Below are positions 24,730 to 35,300 of a stretch of 64,000 nucleotides of DNA, piece by piece. Positions within the stretch are counted from its first letter, which is position 1, and each line of letters begins with the position of its first letter. Location: positions 1,185,501 through 1,249,500 of the forward strand of contig NC_133289.1 in NCBI RefSeq assembly GCF_005239225.2, written 5' to 3'. A program made the position numbers and the translations under genes. The notes beneath the pieces are model-generated. The model was not told the origin of the DNA. It did no database searches and saw only the letters and a program-made list of their open reading frames with translations. Source of the stretch: Populus alba. Lineage: Eukaryota > Streptophyta > Magnoliopsida > Malpighiales > Salicaceae.

Positions 24730-26115
24730 GTCTCACCATCACCTCTTTTTGAGTACGCTTTAGAGCCCTCAACCATCTTAGGTAGTGTGTTTTCTGACCC
24801 TACCTCCCCTTTTGAATGCGCCTTAGGGCCATCAACCTCTTAGGTAGTGCATTTTCCAACCCTACCTCTTTTTGAGTGCCCCTTGGAGCACTCACCCCTT
24901 AGGTAGTGTGTTTTCTAACCCTACCTCTTTTTTTAGTGTGCCTTTGAGCCATAACCTTTAGGTAGTGTGTTTTCTAACCCTACCTCGTTTTTAGTGTGCC
25001 TTCGAGTCCTAACCTTTTAGGTAGTGTGTTTTCCAACCCTGCCTCCTTTTGAGTGCGCCTTAGAGCCTTCAACCACTTTAGGTAATGGGTTTTCTAACCC
25101 TACCTCCTTTTGAATGCTCCTTTGAGCCCTCATCACTTTAGGTAGTGCGTTTTCCAACCTTACCTCCTTTCAAGTGCCTTTGAGCCCTAACTTTTAGGTA
25201 GTGTGTTTTCTGACCCTACCTCTCTTTTTTTAGTGTGCCTTCGAGCCCCAACCATCTTAGGTAGTGTGTTTTCCAACCCTACCTCCTTTTAAGTGTGCCT
25301 TAAGGCCATTGACCATTTTAGGTAGTGTGTTTTCTAACCCCTGCCTCCTTTTGAGAGCTCCTTTGAGGTCTCACCCCTTGGGTAATGTGTTTTCTAATCA
25401 TACCTCCTTTTGAGTGCACTTTAGAGCCTTTGACAACCTTTAGGTAGTGTGTTTTCTAACCCTACCTCCTCTTTTTTAGTGCGTCTTAGGGCCATCAACC
25501 ACCTTTAGATAGTGTGTTTTTTAACCCTATCTCCTCTTTTTTAGTGCGCCTTAGGGCCATCAACCACCTTTAGGTAGTGTGTTTTCTAACCCTACCTCCT
25601 CTTTTTTTAGTGCGTCTTATAGCCATTAACCACTTTAGGTAGTGCGTTTCCAACCCTATCTCCTTTTAAGTGCGCCTTAGGGCCAACAACCCCTTTAGGT
25701 AGTGTGTTTTCCAACCATACCTCCTTTTAAGTGCGCCTTAGAGCCTTCGACCACTTTAGGTAGTGGGTTTTCTAACCCTACCTCCTTTTAAGTGCGCCTT
25801 AGAGCCATCAACCTCTTAGGTAGTGCGTTTTCCGACCCTACCTCCCTTTTGAGTGCGCCTTAGAGCCTTCAACCCCTTAGGTAGTGTGTTTTCTAACCCT
25901 GCCTCTTTTTAAGTGCGCCTTAGGGCCATCAACCTCTTAGGTAGTGCGTTTTTCTAACCCTACCTCCTTTTGATTGCTCCTTTGAGCCCTTACCTCTTAG
26001 GTAGTGCGTTTTTCAACCTTGCCTCCTTTTGAGTGCGCCTTGGAGCACTCACCTCTTAGGTAGTGTGTTTTTCTAACCCTACCTCCTTTCGAGTGCGCTA
26101 ACCTCTTTTAGAGTG
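24730..26115 (+). repeat. ~60-bp tandem array in element C (about 22 units)
   Basis: Units contain TTAGGTAGTGTGTTTTC, AACCCTACCTCC and GAGTGCGCCTTAGAGCC. Length per unit varies from about 56 to 66 bp, with T-run and wording differences, so this is an old, diverged array. It lies in the 3' region, the usual place for hypervariable repeats in Tat/Ogre elements. No ORF. Confidence 0.9.
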
Positions 26116-26179
26116 CGCTCTTCATCCCTCGTTCCCCATCGAGTCCTATCATGTCATCCCTTTCAGACATTTTGTCTTT

Positions 26180-26915
26180 TTACCCGGGTAGGTCACCCAT
26201 TATAATCAGACCTCTTTCAAAACTCTTTTCATCTTCCATTTGGGCCGGTTGCCCATAATAATAAAACCATTTTTGAGAAGTCCTTGCATTTCTCCCCATC
26301 TCCAAAATTCTTCCATTTGGGGCCGGTTGCCCATAACAATAAAACCATTTTTGAGAAATCATTGCATTTCTCCCCACCTTCAAACTTTTTCATCTTGGGC
26401 CGGTTGCCCATTACAACAAAACCACTTTGAAAAATCTTTGCATCTTTCACCACTTTGAGAAATCTTCGCATTTCTCACCACTTTGAAAAATCTTTGCATT
26501 TTTCATCATTTTGAGAAATCTTTGCATTTCTCACCACTTTGAAAAATCTTTGCATTTTTCACCTCTTTGAAAAAATCTTTGTATTTTTCAAAACCTTTCA
26601 TCTGGGCCGGTTGCCCATTACAACAAAACCACTTTGAAAAATCTTTGCATTTTTCATCATTTTGAGAAATCTCCTTGAAAAATCTCTGCATTTTTCACCT
26701 CTTTGAAAAGTCTTTGTATTTTTCAAAACCTTTCCATCTTGGGCCGGTTGCCCATTACAACAAAACCACTTTGAAAAATCTTTGCATTTTTCACCATTTT
26801 GAGAAATCTTTGCATTTCTCACCACTTTGAAAAATCTCTGTATTTTTCACCACTTTAAAACATCTTCGTGTTTTTCACCCGGGTAGGTCACCCATGACTA
26901 TTCGACCATTTCAAA
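26180..26915 (+). repeat. Second tandem array in element C (~28-bp subunits with higher order)
   Basis: It is built from GGGCCGGTTGCCCAT blocks alternating with runs of CACTTTGAAAAATCTTTGCA-like subunits. Longer composite units of about 75-150 bp recur. It ends just before the poly-A run at 26913-26931. Confidence 0.85.
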
Positions 26916-27006
26916 AAAAAAAAAAAAAAAAATCTTCCTTTTCGTTTCTTCTTTACAACGCTTATTATCTAAAGTCTCTTACAAAACTTTTTTTCATAAG
27001 CATTGT

Positions 27007-27021
27007 AAAGAGGGGGGCAAC
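27007..27021 (+). other. Element C polypurine tract
   Basis: AAAGAGGGGGGCAAC lies directly before the 3' LTR start at 27022. It is the expected plus-strand primer. Confidence 0.8.
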
Positions 27022-27755
27022 TGTCATAACCCAATTTTGGGTTATTCCCCAAATTTCATTTTTTTGAAAATAAAAAATAAAAAAAATAAAATAAAGGCTG
27101 GCAATATGGAGAAAGCTGATAAAAAAGAACCGCAAAAATAGGCAAAAATCGAAGGTCAAATTAAATGCAAATTCGAAGGTCAAATTAAATGATTATTGGA
27201 TGAATTTGCATAAAAATTAAGTCCAATGACATAATTAAATTTTTAATGGGCCATTTTGATTTAATCATGGGCCAAATTAAATTTTAATTATGTTTAAGAA
27301 TTAATTTGGGTCCAATTGAAGGATTTAATTAAGTGCAAGGACTTAATTATACTTTAAATGGGTCAAATTAATTTGGGGGCTTAATTGGTGAAAAATTAAG
27401 TTTGAGAGCTTAATTTGGACTGAATTGAAAAGATTGAAATTTTAAGACCAAATTTAATTTTTACCAAGTCAATTGAACACAACAAATTGAGGGACCAATT
27501 TGGAAACCCGAAAAAATGTTTTGCCTATAAATAGCAGTTTTTAACTCATTTTGTAGGGGGGGTTCATTTTGTAATTTTAGAAGGAAAGTGAGAACCCTAA
27601 ACAACTAAACTTTTCTTCTTCTCTACTGAAACCAGCCGCCGGCCCCCCTGCTGGTTTTGATTTTTGCTCCCAACAGCCGGTTCCACCATCCTCCCTCACC
27701 TGGCCGAACTCCAGCTCCCCTAGCAGCCACACGCCGGACCAAAACAAGAGGCTTC

Positions 27756-27874
27756 TGACACGACCAAAAGCTTGATGTCTTTTCCCAAGTGCAGGAGTGT
27801 CGAAGTAATAAATAACCCGGCAAGACCGGGGTCGAACCACAGAGAGGTTAATTGTATAAATTATAAATAACAAG

Positions 27875-27909
<35 letters not shown>

Positions 27910-29505
27910 AATAACAACAATAATAATTATTATTATACTTAGTACGTGGCGTTGTTATACCTGAGAATGATCTAAAGATCGGGTCACAGGTTTCCAGCCT
28001 ATATACTGACTTTATGAAAAGATCAAAGATATATATTATATAATATAAACAGAATGTAAATAATAATAATAATAACAATGATAATAATAATAATAACAGA
28101 AGATGAAGAAATTAATGAGAACTTTGAGATAAAAGATTAACGTAAGGATTAAACAATGATAAAAACAAATGTCAAGGTTAGAGGATCCACTAATGGTACT
28201 TCAAACAAGTATAATATAAACTCTTATTACTCAATTGGAAACCACACATAAAGGAGGTTCCAATCAGATTATAAATTGTTAACATGATTACATTAATTAT
28301 CTTATTCGAATAAAGCTAATACTTGTAAATGTTGGCAGACATTCATGATTATAACTTATGTTAACAACAAATCAAGTTCCTTTCATAGCTTAGGTGTCGG
28401 TTAAACCATACAGTATGGGCTATGAAAGTGCCAAGTATTTGTTGTACCAAGTGTTACACAACATAAATCTAGATTAACCATTTAACAAGCAAAGTATTAA
28501 AGTGAACAAGATAACAAATATAAAACATGTTAGTATCCAACGTTAAGGTCCATGTTAAGTTTATATTATACTTATTCTTACACCATTAGTGTACCCTTTT
28601 CACCTTGACATAATTAACTTAACTAAACATAATGAAAGAGAGAAACATAAATAAACAAGATAAGAACATAAATGAGAAAGAAGTTAACTAAGTAAAAGAA
28701 AGGAAATGAAGTGCATAAACTTGATATTAATGAAAGCAAGACATAAGCAATACAAAGAGAGAAAAGCAAGAGCATGATCTTGATCTGGAAACCAAGATGC
28801 CTCAATACATGGTAAGTGCCTCCTTTTATAGGCCAAAATTTGGAACTATTGATTTGTTGACTAATTGATGAGTGGGTGGCCACATCTTGACTAGATAACA
28901 ATCCTTATCTTCTTGTCTGATCAAGACGTCATTGCTAACATCATAATTTGCCCAGAATCCTCAAGAATGTTCTAGGAAATTGTCTCAGCTTTCCAACAAA
29001 AAAAAGATGAGGTCATTTGGACTTCTAGAACTCAAGATATGGGCTGAACACTAAATAGTGTTTGGGCTGCAGGACAGCTTCGGACTTCTTCGTTGTTCCT
29101 TCAATTTGGACTTCAAAACGACCTTTTCAAATCTTGGGCTCCTCATGAAAGTTGTAGGCTTTTGTCTTACCTTTCCATCCATATAAAGTGGACCTAAATC
29201 CGAAATCTAGAGCTCCAGATATGATCCAATTACCGAGCAATGTTCCGGTTTGGACTGCACCGACATCTCTTTTCTAAGTTTGGCCATCTCTTTGTCCTTT
29301 AACTTTCAATGCTTAAACTCATCAATCAATCCTTTTATTTATGTGATAGTCCTGCATTTAAAATGAGCATTTACCATAAATTAAGGTATCTTATAATATC
29401 AAACTTGTTATTATAAAACATGCTTTAGTTAAGGAGTTATTGATACTTCAAGTGCAAAATGATGATATAAAACCTTGATAAACATGCACTTTTAAGTATT
29501 AATCA
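27756..29505 (-). repeat. Element D 3' LTR
   Basis: 1750 bp, reverse orientation (TGACACGACC...TTAATCA on the plus strand). TATA-box complement CTTTTATAG-like at about 28822-28831. Confidence 0.93.
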
Positions 29506-29522
29506 CATCCCCCAACCAGCTT
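29506..29522 (-). other. Element D polypurine tract
   Basis: The plus strand reads CATCCCCCAACCAGC; in the element's sense this is a GGTTGGGGGATG tract abutting the 3' LTR. Element B has GTTGGGGGGTG at the same place (43951-43961). Confidence 0.8.
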
Positions 29523-30742
29523 ATTACTAGTCCCTAGTAATCTAAAGCGTTAAAATAGAGAAACAATTTGCAAGTTCCACAAAGCAAGACATTCATCATT
29601 CAACTTCCATTAATCTATCCAGATAAACAAACTCTCATTAAATTTATATTCCTGCTTCATACTTCGTAAACAAGATATTAATAAACCTTCTTTTTGTGTG
29701 CTCAATGTAAACATAGATGATGGGGCTTTTGTTGGAAGAAAACAATATTATGTTCAAATGTTTAAGGTGAACTTCCTTGGGTTGGGATTATTTTTTTTTC
29801 TTTTTATTTATATACACATACAACTTAAAACACAATGTATCTTTAACCCATGTAACGAGTTTTAGGCTAATGACTCCCAGACCAGTTGGTCTTAGGGCAT
29901 TAGGTGTTGAGACACCCCTACGAGCTTAACAACTCGGGTTGCAGATACTAATACGTAGATAGTGCAATGTTTGATTCCCTTAAGCTTTTCTCCTTAACCC
30001 ATGTAACAAGCTTTGGGCCAATAGCTCCCAAGTCAGTTGACTTTAGGGTATTAGGTGTTAAAACACCCCTTCGGGCTTAATTGCTTAGGTTAGGGAGGCT
30101 ACGAAACCAAACTTATCCACGTTTTATTATCATCAATACTATCTTTTTCTTTTTCTTTTCTTTTTTTTTTTTCTTTTTTCTTCTTTTTTTTTTCTTTTTT
30201 TTTGCAAATTATATACTATCCTTTACCCTTAGTTGTTACCTTCAACAAAAGAACATAATTACTGTAATAATCCAATGTGCAACCCACAATCATATGTTAA
30301 AGTGTGTGTGTGAAAATGAAGGTTTAATAATACTTGTTAAATGAGTATATGAGCAGAATCAAGTGATAACAATGTGAGAGTTTGTAAACCTGAATATTTC
30401 AAGAAGTATTATGATAGACCTTGGTAATGAAACTTACTAAGATGCGTCTCTAGAGTCAATAAAATTGATTCCATACTCTGCCATCCTAATAACAATTTTG
30501 TCAAATGGTTTTAATAATAGCAAAAACAGTTAGCAAGTTAGTATTTTTTTTTTTAAAACTACTACCCTCTCCCCCCAACCAAAACGAGACATTGTCCTCA
30601 ATGTTCGAAGGTAGAAAGATAGAGTATAGAAGACATCACCTGAAACAGCGAACAATGACAAACCTGAAACACACTTAAACAAACATAAGAAGTAACAAAA
30701 CAAAATAATATGCTATTAATAAAAACCAAAAGACACAAGGTT
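29523..30742 (-). other. Element D 3' region with structured repeats
   Basis: 1.2 kb between LOG and the purine tract, co-linear with element B at 42710-43961. It contains two related stem-loop units (about 29845-29960 and 29990-30105), a T/C-rich tract (30140-30205) and the palindrome ACATTGTCCTCAATGT (30589-30604) beside a C-rich (sense G-rich) run. No ORF of note. Confidence 0.7.
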
Positions 30743-31396
30743 TCACAGATGAAGGCTCAAATCTAATCTAAGCTTTTTACGGCTTTCCTTAGTTGACCAA
30801 TCTAGACGACTCATGCAGGGATCAATGACAGGGATGAAAGATTGTAGTTGGTCAATCAATTGTTCAGCAGTAGCAGCAGAGATTATGATTCGTCGTGCCG
30901 AAGATGTTAGAAATTCTTGTTCCACAGCTTGATCAAGGAAAGACAGCAACTTATCATAAAAACCATTAACATTTAACAAACCTATGGGTTTATGGTGAAT
31001 GTGCAGTTGGGCCCAAGATGAAATATGAAAGATCTCTTCCAATGTGCCCAGACCACCTGGTAAGGCAATGAAGGCATCAGCATGGTTAAACATGGTATTC
31101 AGTCTGTCAGACATTGTTGGGACCTGTAGTTCCTCTCCAATTGTTTTTCCAATGATGTCCCTAGTTGCTAAAGCTTTGGGGACAACCCCTAAAACTTGAC
31201 TGCCTCCTAAAAATGCAGCCATTGACACACCTCCCATTAACCCAAGGCTGCCTCCCCCATACACTAAATGAATCTTTCTCTCAGCTAGTACCCGACCAAG
31301 ATGATTTGCTGATTCTAAAAACTCTTTTTCTTTCCCAGAACTGGATCCACCGAAAACACAAATATTTTTTATGTGATGACTTGAGGAACCTGCCAT
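30743..31396 (-). CDS. LOG-like: LOG cytokinin riboside 5'-monophosphate phosphoribohydrolase, captured by element D
   Basis: LOG enzymes act in the cytosol and convert cytokinin nucleotides to the free active base plus ribose 5-phosphate. The ORF is 217 residues, the usual plant LOG length, starts MAGSSSHH and has no introns. Seen motifs: ICVFGGSSSGK near the start, LVYGGGSLGLMG at 45-55, VPKAL at 72-76, Arg98 in MSDRLN, and PGGLGTLEE at 113-121, the family signature with the catalytic Glu. Plant LOGs usually have PGGYGT and MxxRK; here Tyr is Leu and Lys is Leu, as I recall for LOGL10-like members. It is in the same sense as gag-pol, 254 bp after the accessory ORF. A TATA-like word (sense CTATAAAT) lies about 65 bp before the ATG. 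It differs from the B copy at seven residues and has no frame-breaking change. Confidence 0.93.
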   Translation of the reverse strand: MAGSSSHHIKNICVFGGSSSGKEKEFLESANHLGRVLAERKIHLVYGGGSLGLMGGVSMAAFLGGSQVLGVVPKALATRDIIGKTIGEELQVPTMSDRLNTMFNHADAFIALPGGLGTLEEIFHISSWAQLHIHHKPIGLLNVNGFYDKLLSFLDQAVEQEFLTSSARRIIISAATAEQLIDQLQSFIPVIDPCMSRLDWSTKESRKKLRLDLSLHL

Positions 31397-31650
31397 TTCT
31401 ACACACTTCTATATTTGATGAATGTATGGGATGAGTAGAAATGAAGGGAAGGAAGAGAAGAATTTATAGATGAAAATTGAAAATGCAATCATACCACCTA
31501 TATGTAGGCCAGTTGTAGTCTCACAAACTCTCTCTCTCTCTCTCTCTTTATTAATTATTTATTTTGAAAAAGCATGTGTATGTACAGGTAGTTGTGATTG
31601 TGGCTCACATCTTCCCTTGGTTTTACGTCCAAGAACGGCTTAAACGCCCT
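31397..31650 (-). promoter_or_regulatory. Intergenic leader of the element D LOG gene
   Basis: 254 bp. In the LOG sense it has a GA microsatellite (complement of 31529-31548), then TATAAATT (31462-31469) about 66-73 bp before the ATG, then a TC-rich leader. The TATA-like word is also present in B (41983-41990). It could be a private promoter carried with the gene; unproven. Confidence 0.45.
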
Positions 31651-32199
31651 CTATGGGTCGGGGATAGGCTTCCCATCCAGTTTTCTTAAAAACTGGCAAA
31701 CAGGGTCTTTTTTAGTCAGATTCCCAAGACTAAGTCGATCATGTTCTTTATGGAATTGTGGCCATAAATCATGAATTACACGATGCACATCTCCACTAGG
31801 ATGCGTCTCAAGGGTCAACAAAAGATTATCTAAAGACCCCTTACTCAGGCCATCCTTAATGAATTGTATCTTATCTTCACGGTTTACAAATACCATTCCT
31901 AAAGAACGACATGTCGCATTACAAGTCCATCTGGCACATCTGTGACAGACTTTCAGTCGTTTTGCACGACGTTTCTTTGCAAAAGTGCTTTTACCTGTTC
32001 CAGGCATGTGTGAAATGAAAGAATTGGAGGACTCACCTGATAATCGGACCTTTGCTTCAATTAGCCAGCGAATATCTTCAGGAATTCCATGATTCATTAA
32101 CAACCGTAACCTTTCACACCTAGCACGGTAAATTTTTGTAATCGCATTCTGAGGCAGAGCGGGAAAATACCTTTTCAACTTTTCAAGAGTGGTGTCCAT
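31651..32199 (-). CDS. Basic cysteine-rich nucleic-acid-binding-like protein, intact copy in element D
   Basis: 182 residues from the ATG at 32199 (MDTTLEKLKRYF); the longer frame to 32229 begins at TTG and is not preferred. Layout: a helix-rich N-terminal half (1-65), Gly/Ser/Thr-rich PGTGKST (66-72), the strongly basic KKRRAKR (75-81), four Cys at 85, 88, 93 and 97 (CxxC-x4-C-x3-C), then IQFIKDG (111-117) and a hydrophilic C-terminal third ending KPIPDP. The order basic patch, CHRC, further Cys, FIxxG recalls the small 3'-terminal nucleic-acid-binding proteins of carla- and allexiviruses (Pfam Viral_NABP/Carla_C4), several of which affect RNA silencing. That assignment is from motif layout only. 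It does not look like an env protein: no signal peptide or membrane segment. Confidence 0.75.
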   Translation of the reverse strand: MDTTLEKLKRYFPALPQNAITKIYRARCERLRLLMNHGIPEDIRWLIEAKVRLSGESSNSFISHMPGTGKSTFAKKRRAKRLKVCHRCARWTCNATCRSLGMVFVNREDKIQFIKDGLSKGSLDNLLLTLETHPSGDVHRVIHDLWPQFHKEHDRLSLGNLTKKDPVCQFLRKLDGKPIPDP

Positions 32200-32393
32200 T
32201 TTCAAAAGAGAATTAGAGAAGCGATTCAAAGAAGGAAGAAAGAGCTAAGAATTATACAAACATATACAGATATCAGTTATTTGGGAAACTGAAAAAACCG
32301 ACTTAAGTCACGGAGTACCGTTATCCGCCATTTGACCGGGGTGAAAGAGAGACTAGCAAAACAACAAAACACAAAACAATGTGAGAAAAAGAA

Positions 32394-35300
32394 TCAATCT
32401 TTATATACAGGATCACTCAATTCAATAGAGTCATTTTCAACCGAAAAATTATCAAAATAAACTTTCAAACGATGCCCATTTACCTTGAAAACATTGCCAT
32501 TCTTTGGATTCTCAATATCACAGGCCCCATATGGATACACATGTTTCACAATAAAAGGACCGCTCCATCTTGTTCTTAGTTTTCCAGGAAATAAATGGAG
32601 TCGAGAATTATAAAGCAAGACTTTTTGACCAACATTGAATGTTTTTCTCAGTATTTTCTTGTCATGAAACTCTTTAATTCTTGCTTTATGAATTCTTGAA
32701 TTGTCATATGCATCATTTCTAATTTCCTCAAGCTCATTTATTTGCAATTTTCGCAGTTGACTAGCATCATCAAGGCTTAAATTGAAAGCTTTAATAGCCC
32801 AATAAGCTTTATGTTCAATTTCCACAGGCAAGTGACAAGGTTTTCCATAGACTAGTCTATAAGGTGACATACCTAATGATGTTTTATAAGCAGTTCGATA
32901 AGCCCAAAGTGCATCATTAAGTCTTAAAGACCAGTCTTTCCTATTAGGGTTCACTGTTTTCTCCAAGATCTGTTTGATCTCCCTATTAGCAAGCTCTACT
33001 TGTCCACTTGTCTGAGGGTGATAAGGGGTGGCAACTTTATGTGTGATTCCATATTTCTTCATTAAAGACTCAAATGGCTTGTTGCAAAAGTGTGTTCCAC
33101 CGTCACTTATCATGGCGCGAGGGATTCCAAATCGACTTAAAATGTTTTCTTTCAAAAACTGTATCACTATTTTGTGATCATTGGTTCGACTTGGAATTGC
33201 CTCTATCCATTTTGAAACATAATCTACTGCGACCAATATGTACAAGAAACCAAATGATGGAGGAAATGGACCCATGAAATCTATACCCCAACAATCAAAG
33301 ATCTCAATGACAAGAATAGGGTTTAAAGGCATCATGTGACGTTTCGAAATAGATCCCAACTTTTGACAATTTTCACAAATCTTACAGAATGCATGTGAGT
33401 CTTTGAACATGGTGGGCCAATAGAATCCACTTTGTAAGATTTTTGCAGTTGTCTTTCTTGATGAGAAATGACCCCCACATGCCTCAGAATGACAAAATTT
33501 AATGACACTACTTACCTCATTGTCAGGAATGCATCTTCGAAATATTTGATCAGGACAATATTTGAATAAATAAGGGTCATCCCAATAAAAGTTCTTTACT
33601 TCGTTCAAGAACTTTCTTTTGTCTTGGGTACTCCAATGAGCTGGCAATTGTCCTGAAACAAGAAAATTAACAATATTAGCAAACCAAGGCATCGTAGAGA
33701 CAGAAAATAAAGATTCATCAGGAAAGTAGTCATCGATTGGTGTAATGTCAGATCTCGAATCGGTTGTCAATCTTAACAAATGATCTGCGACAACATTTTC
33801 GGTGCCTTTCTTGTCTTTGATTGTGATATCAAATTCTTGAAGTAACAAAATCCACCGCACCAATCTAGCCTTAGAATCTTTCTTAGAGAGAAGATATTTC
33901 AATGCTGCATGATCACTAAAAACAATAACAGGTGAGCCAACAAGATAAGATCTGAACTTGTCACATGCAAATACTACTGCAAGTAATTCTTTTTCAGTGG
34001 TAGTGTAATTCATTTGAGCACTATTTAAAGTTTTACTTGCATAGTAAATCACATAAGGTTTCTTATCTTTCCTTTGTCCCAAGACAGCACCCACGGCATA
34101 ATCACTAGCGTCACACATTATTTCAAAAGGTAATGACCAATCAGGAGGTTGAATGACAGGAGCAGAAGTTAGCAAGTTTTTAAGTTTAACAAAGGCTTCC
34201 TCACAATGTTCAGTCCATTCAAAAATATTATCCTTTGTTAGAAGGTTACTCAAGGGCTTAGATATTACACTAAAATCTTTGATGAACCTTCTGTAAAAAC
34301 CAGCATGTCCTAAGAATGATCTAACATCTTTAACAGATTTTGGTGTTGGTAAGTTGGCAATTAACTCAATTTTAGATTTGTCAACCTCAATTCCTTTCGA
34401 TGAAACAATGTGACCAAGTACGATGCCGTTTGTTACCATAAAGTGACATTTTTCCCAATTCAGTACAAGATTCTTCTCTTCACACCTGCTCAAAACCTTT
34501 TCTAAGTTAGTCAAACAATCATCAAATGAATCACCAAAAACAGAAAAATTATCCATAAAAATTTCAAGAAAACGTTCAACCATATCACTGAATATGCTAA
34601 GCATGCATCTTTGAAACGTGGCTGGTGCATTACATAATCCAAAAGGCATCCTTCGATATGCAAAAGTACCAAATGGACATGTGAAAGTAGTCTTCTCTTG
34701 ATCTTCCAATGCAATTTCAATTTGATTGTAACCTGAATAACCATCTAGGAAACAATAAAATTCATGACCTGCAACTCTTTGATCACTTGAAGGTATGGGC
34801 TCAATTGATCGTGGTGGCAATTCTTCAATTTGTGGTCTCCAATTGCATGCCTTTGATTCCTGAAAGTAGATCATTTGCAAATCATCAGATTCATCAATCT
34901 CAGTTTCACTGGAAGTGGTTTGAAATTGATCATGAACTAATTTTTCAATAAAGTCCACTTCCTGTAAATCATTATCATCTTCAGGTTGCTTGTAAATGTT
35001 GAAAATATTCATCTCCAATGTCATGTTTCCAAATGATAGCTTCATCAGTCCATTCCTACAATTAATCAATGCATTAGAAGTGGCAAGAAATGGACGTCCT
35101 AAAATGACAGGAATTGAATTACATGCTTCAACAGGTTGCGTGTCCAAGACAACAAAATCCACAGGATAAATGAATTTATCAACTTGTACCAACACATCTT
35201 CAACTATTCCTCTAGGCACTTTTACAGATCTATCAGCAAGTAAAAGAGTTATAGAGGTTGGTTTTAACTCACCTAGATTGAGACTTTGAAAGACTGAATA

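Noticed and set aside
27850..27940. CAA/TAA microsatellites in Athila LTRs as structured elements
   Set aside because: They vary in length between the two LTRs of one element; ordinary slippage.
31983..32003. GTGKST in the accessory ORF as a Walker A P-loop
   Set aside because: The Gly four residues before GK is missing (His instead), and there is no Walker B or NTPase fold length.
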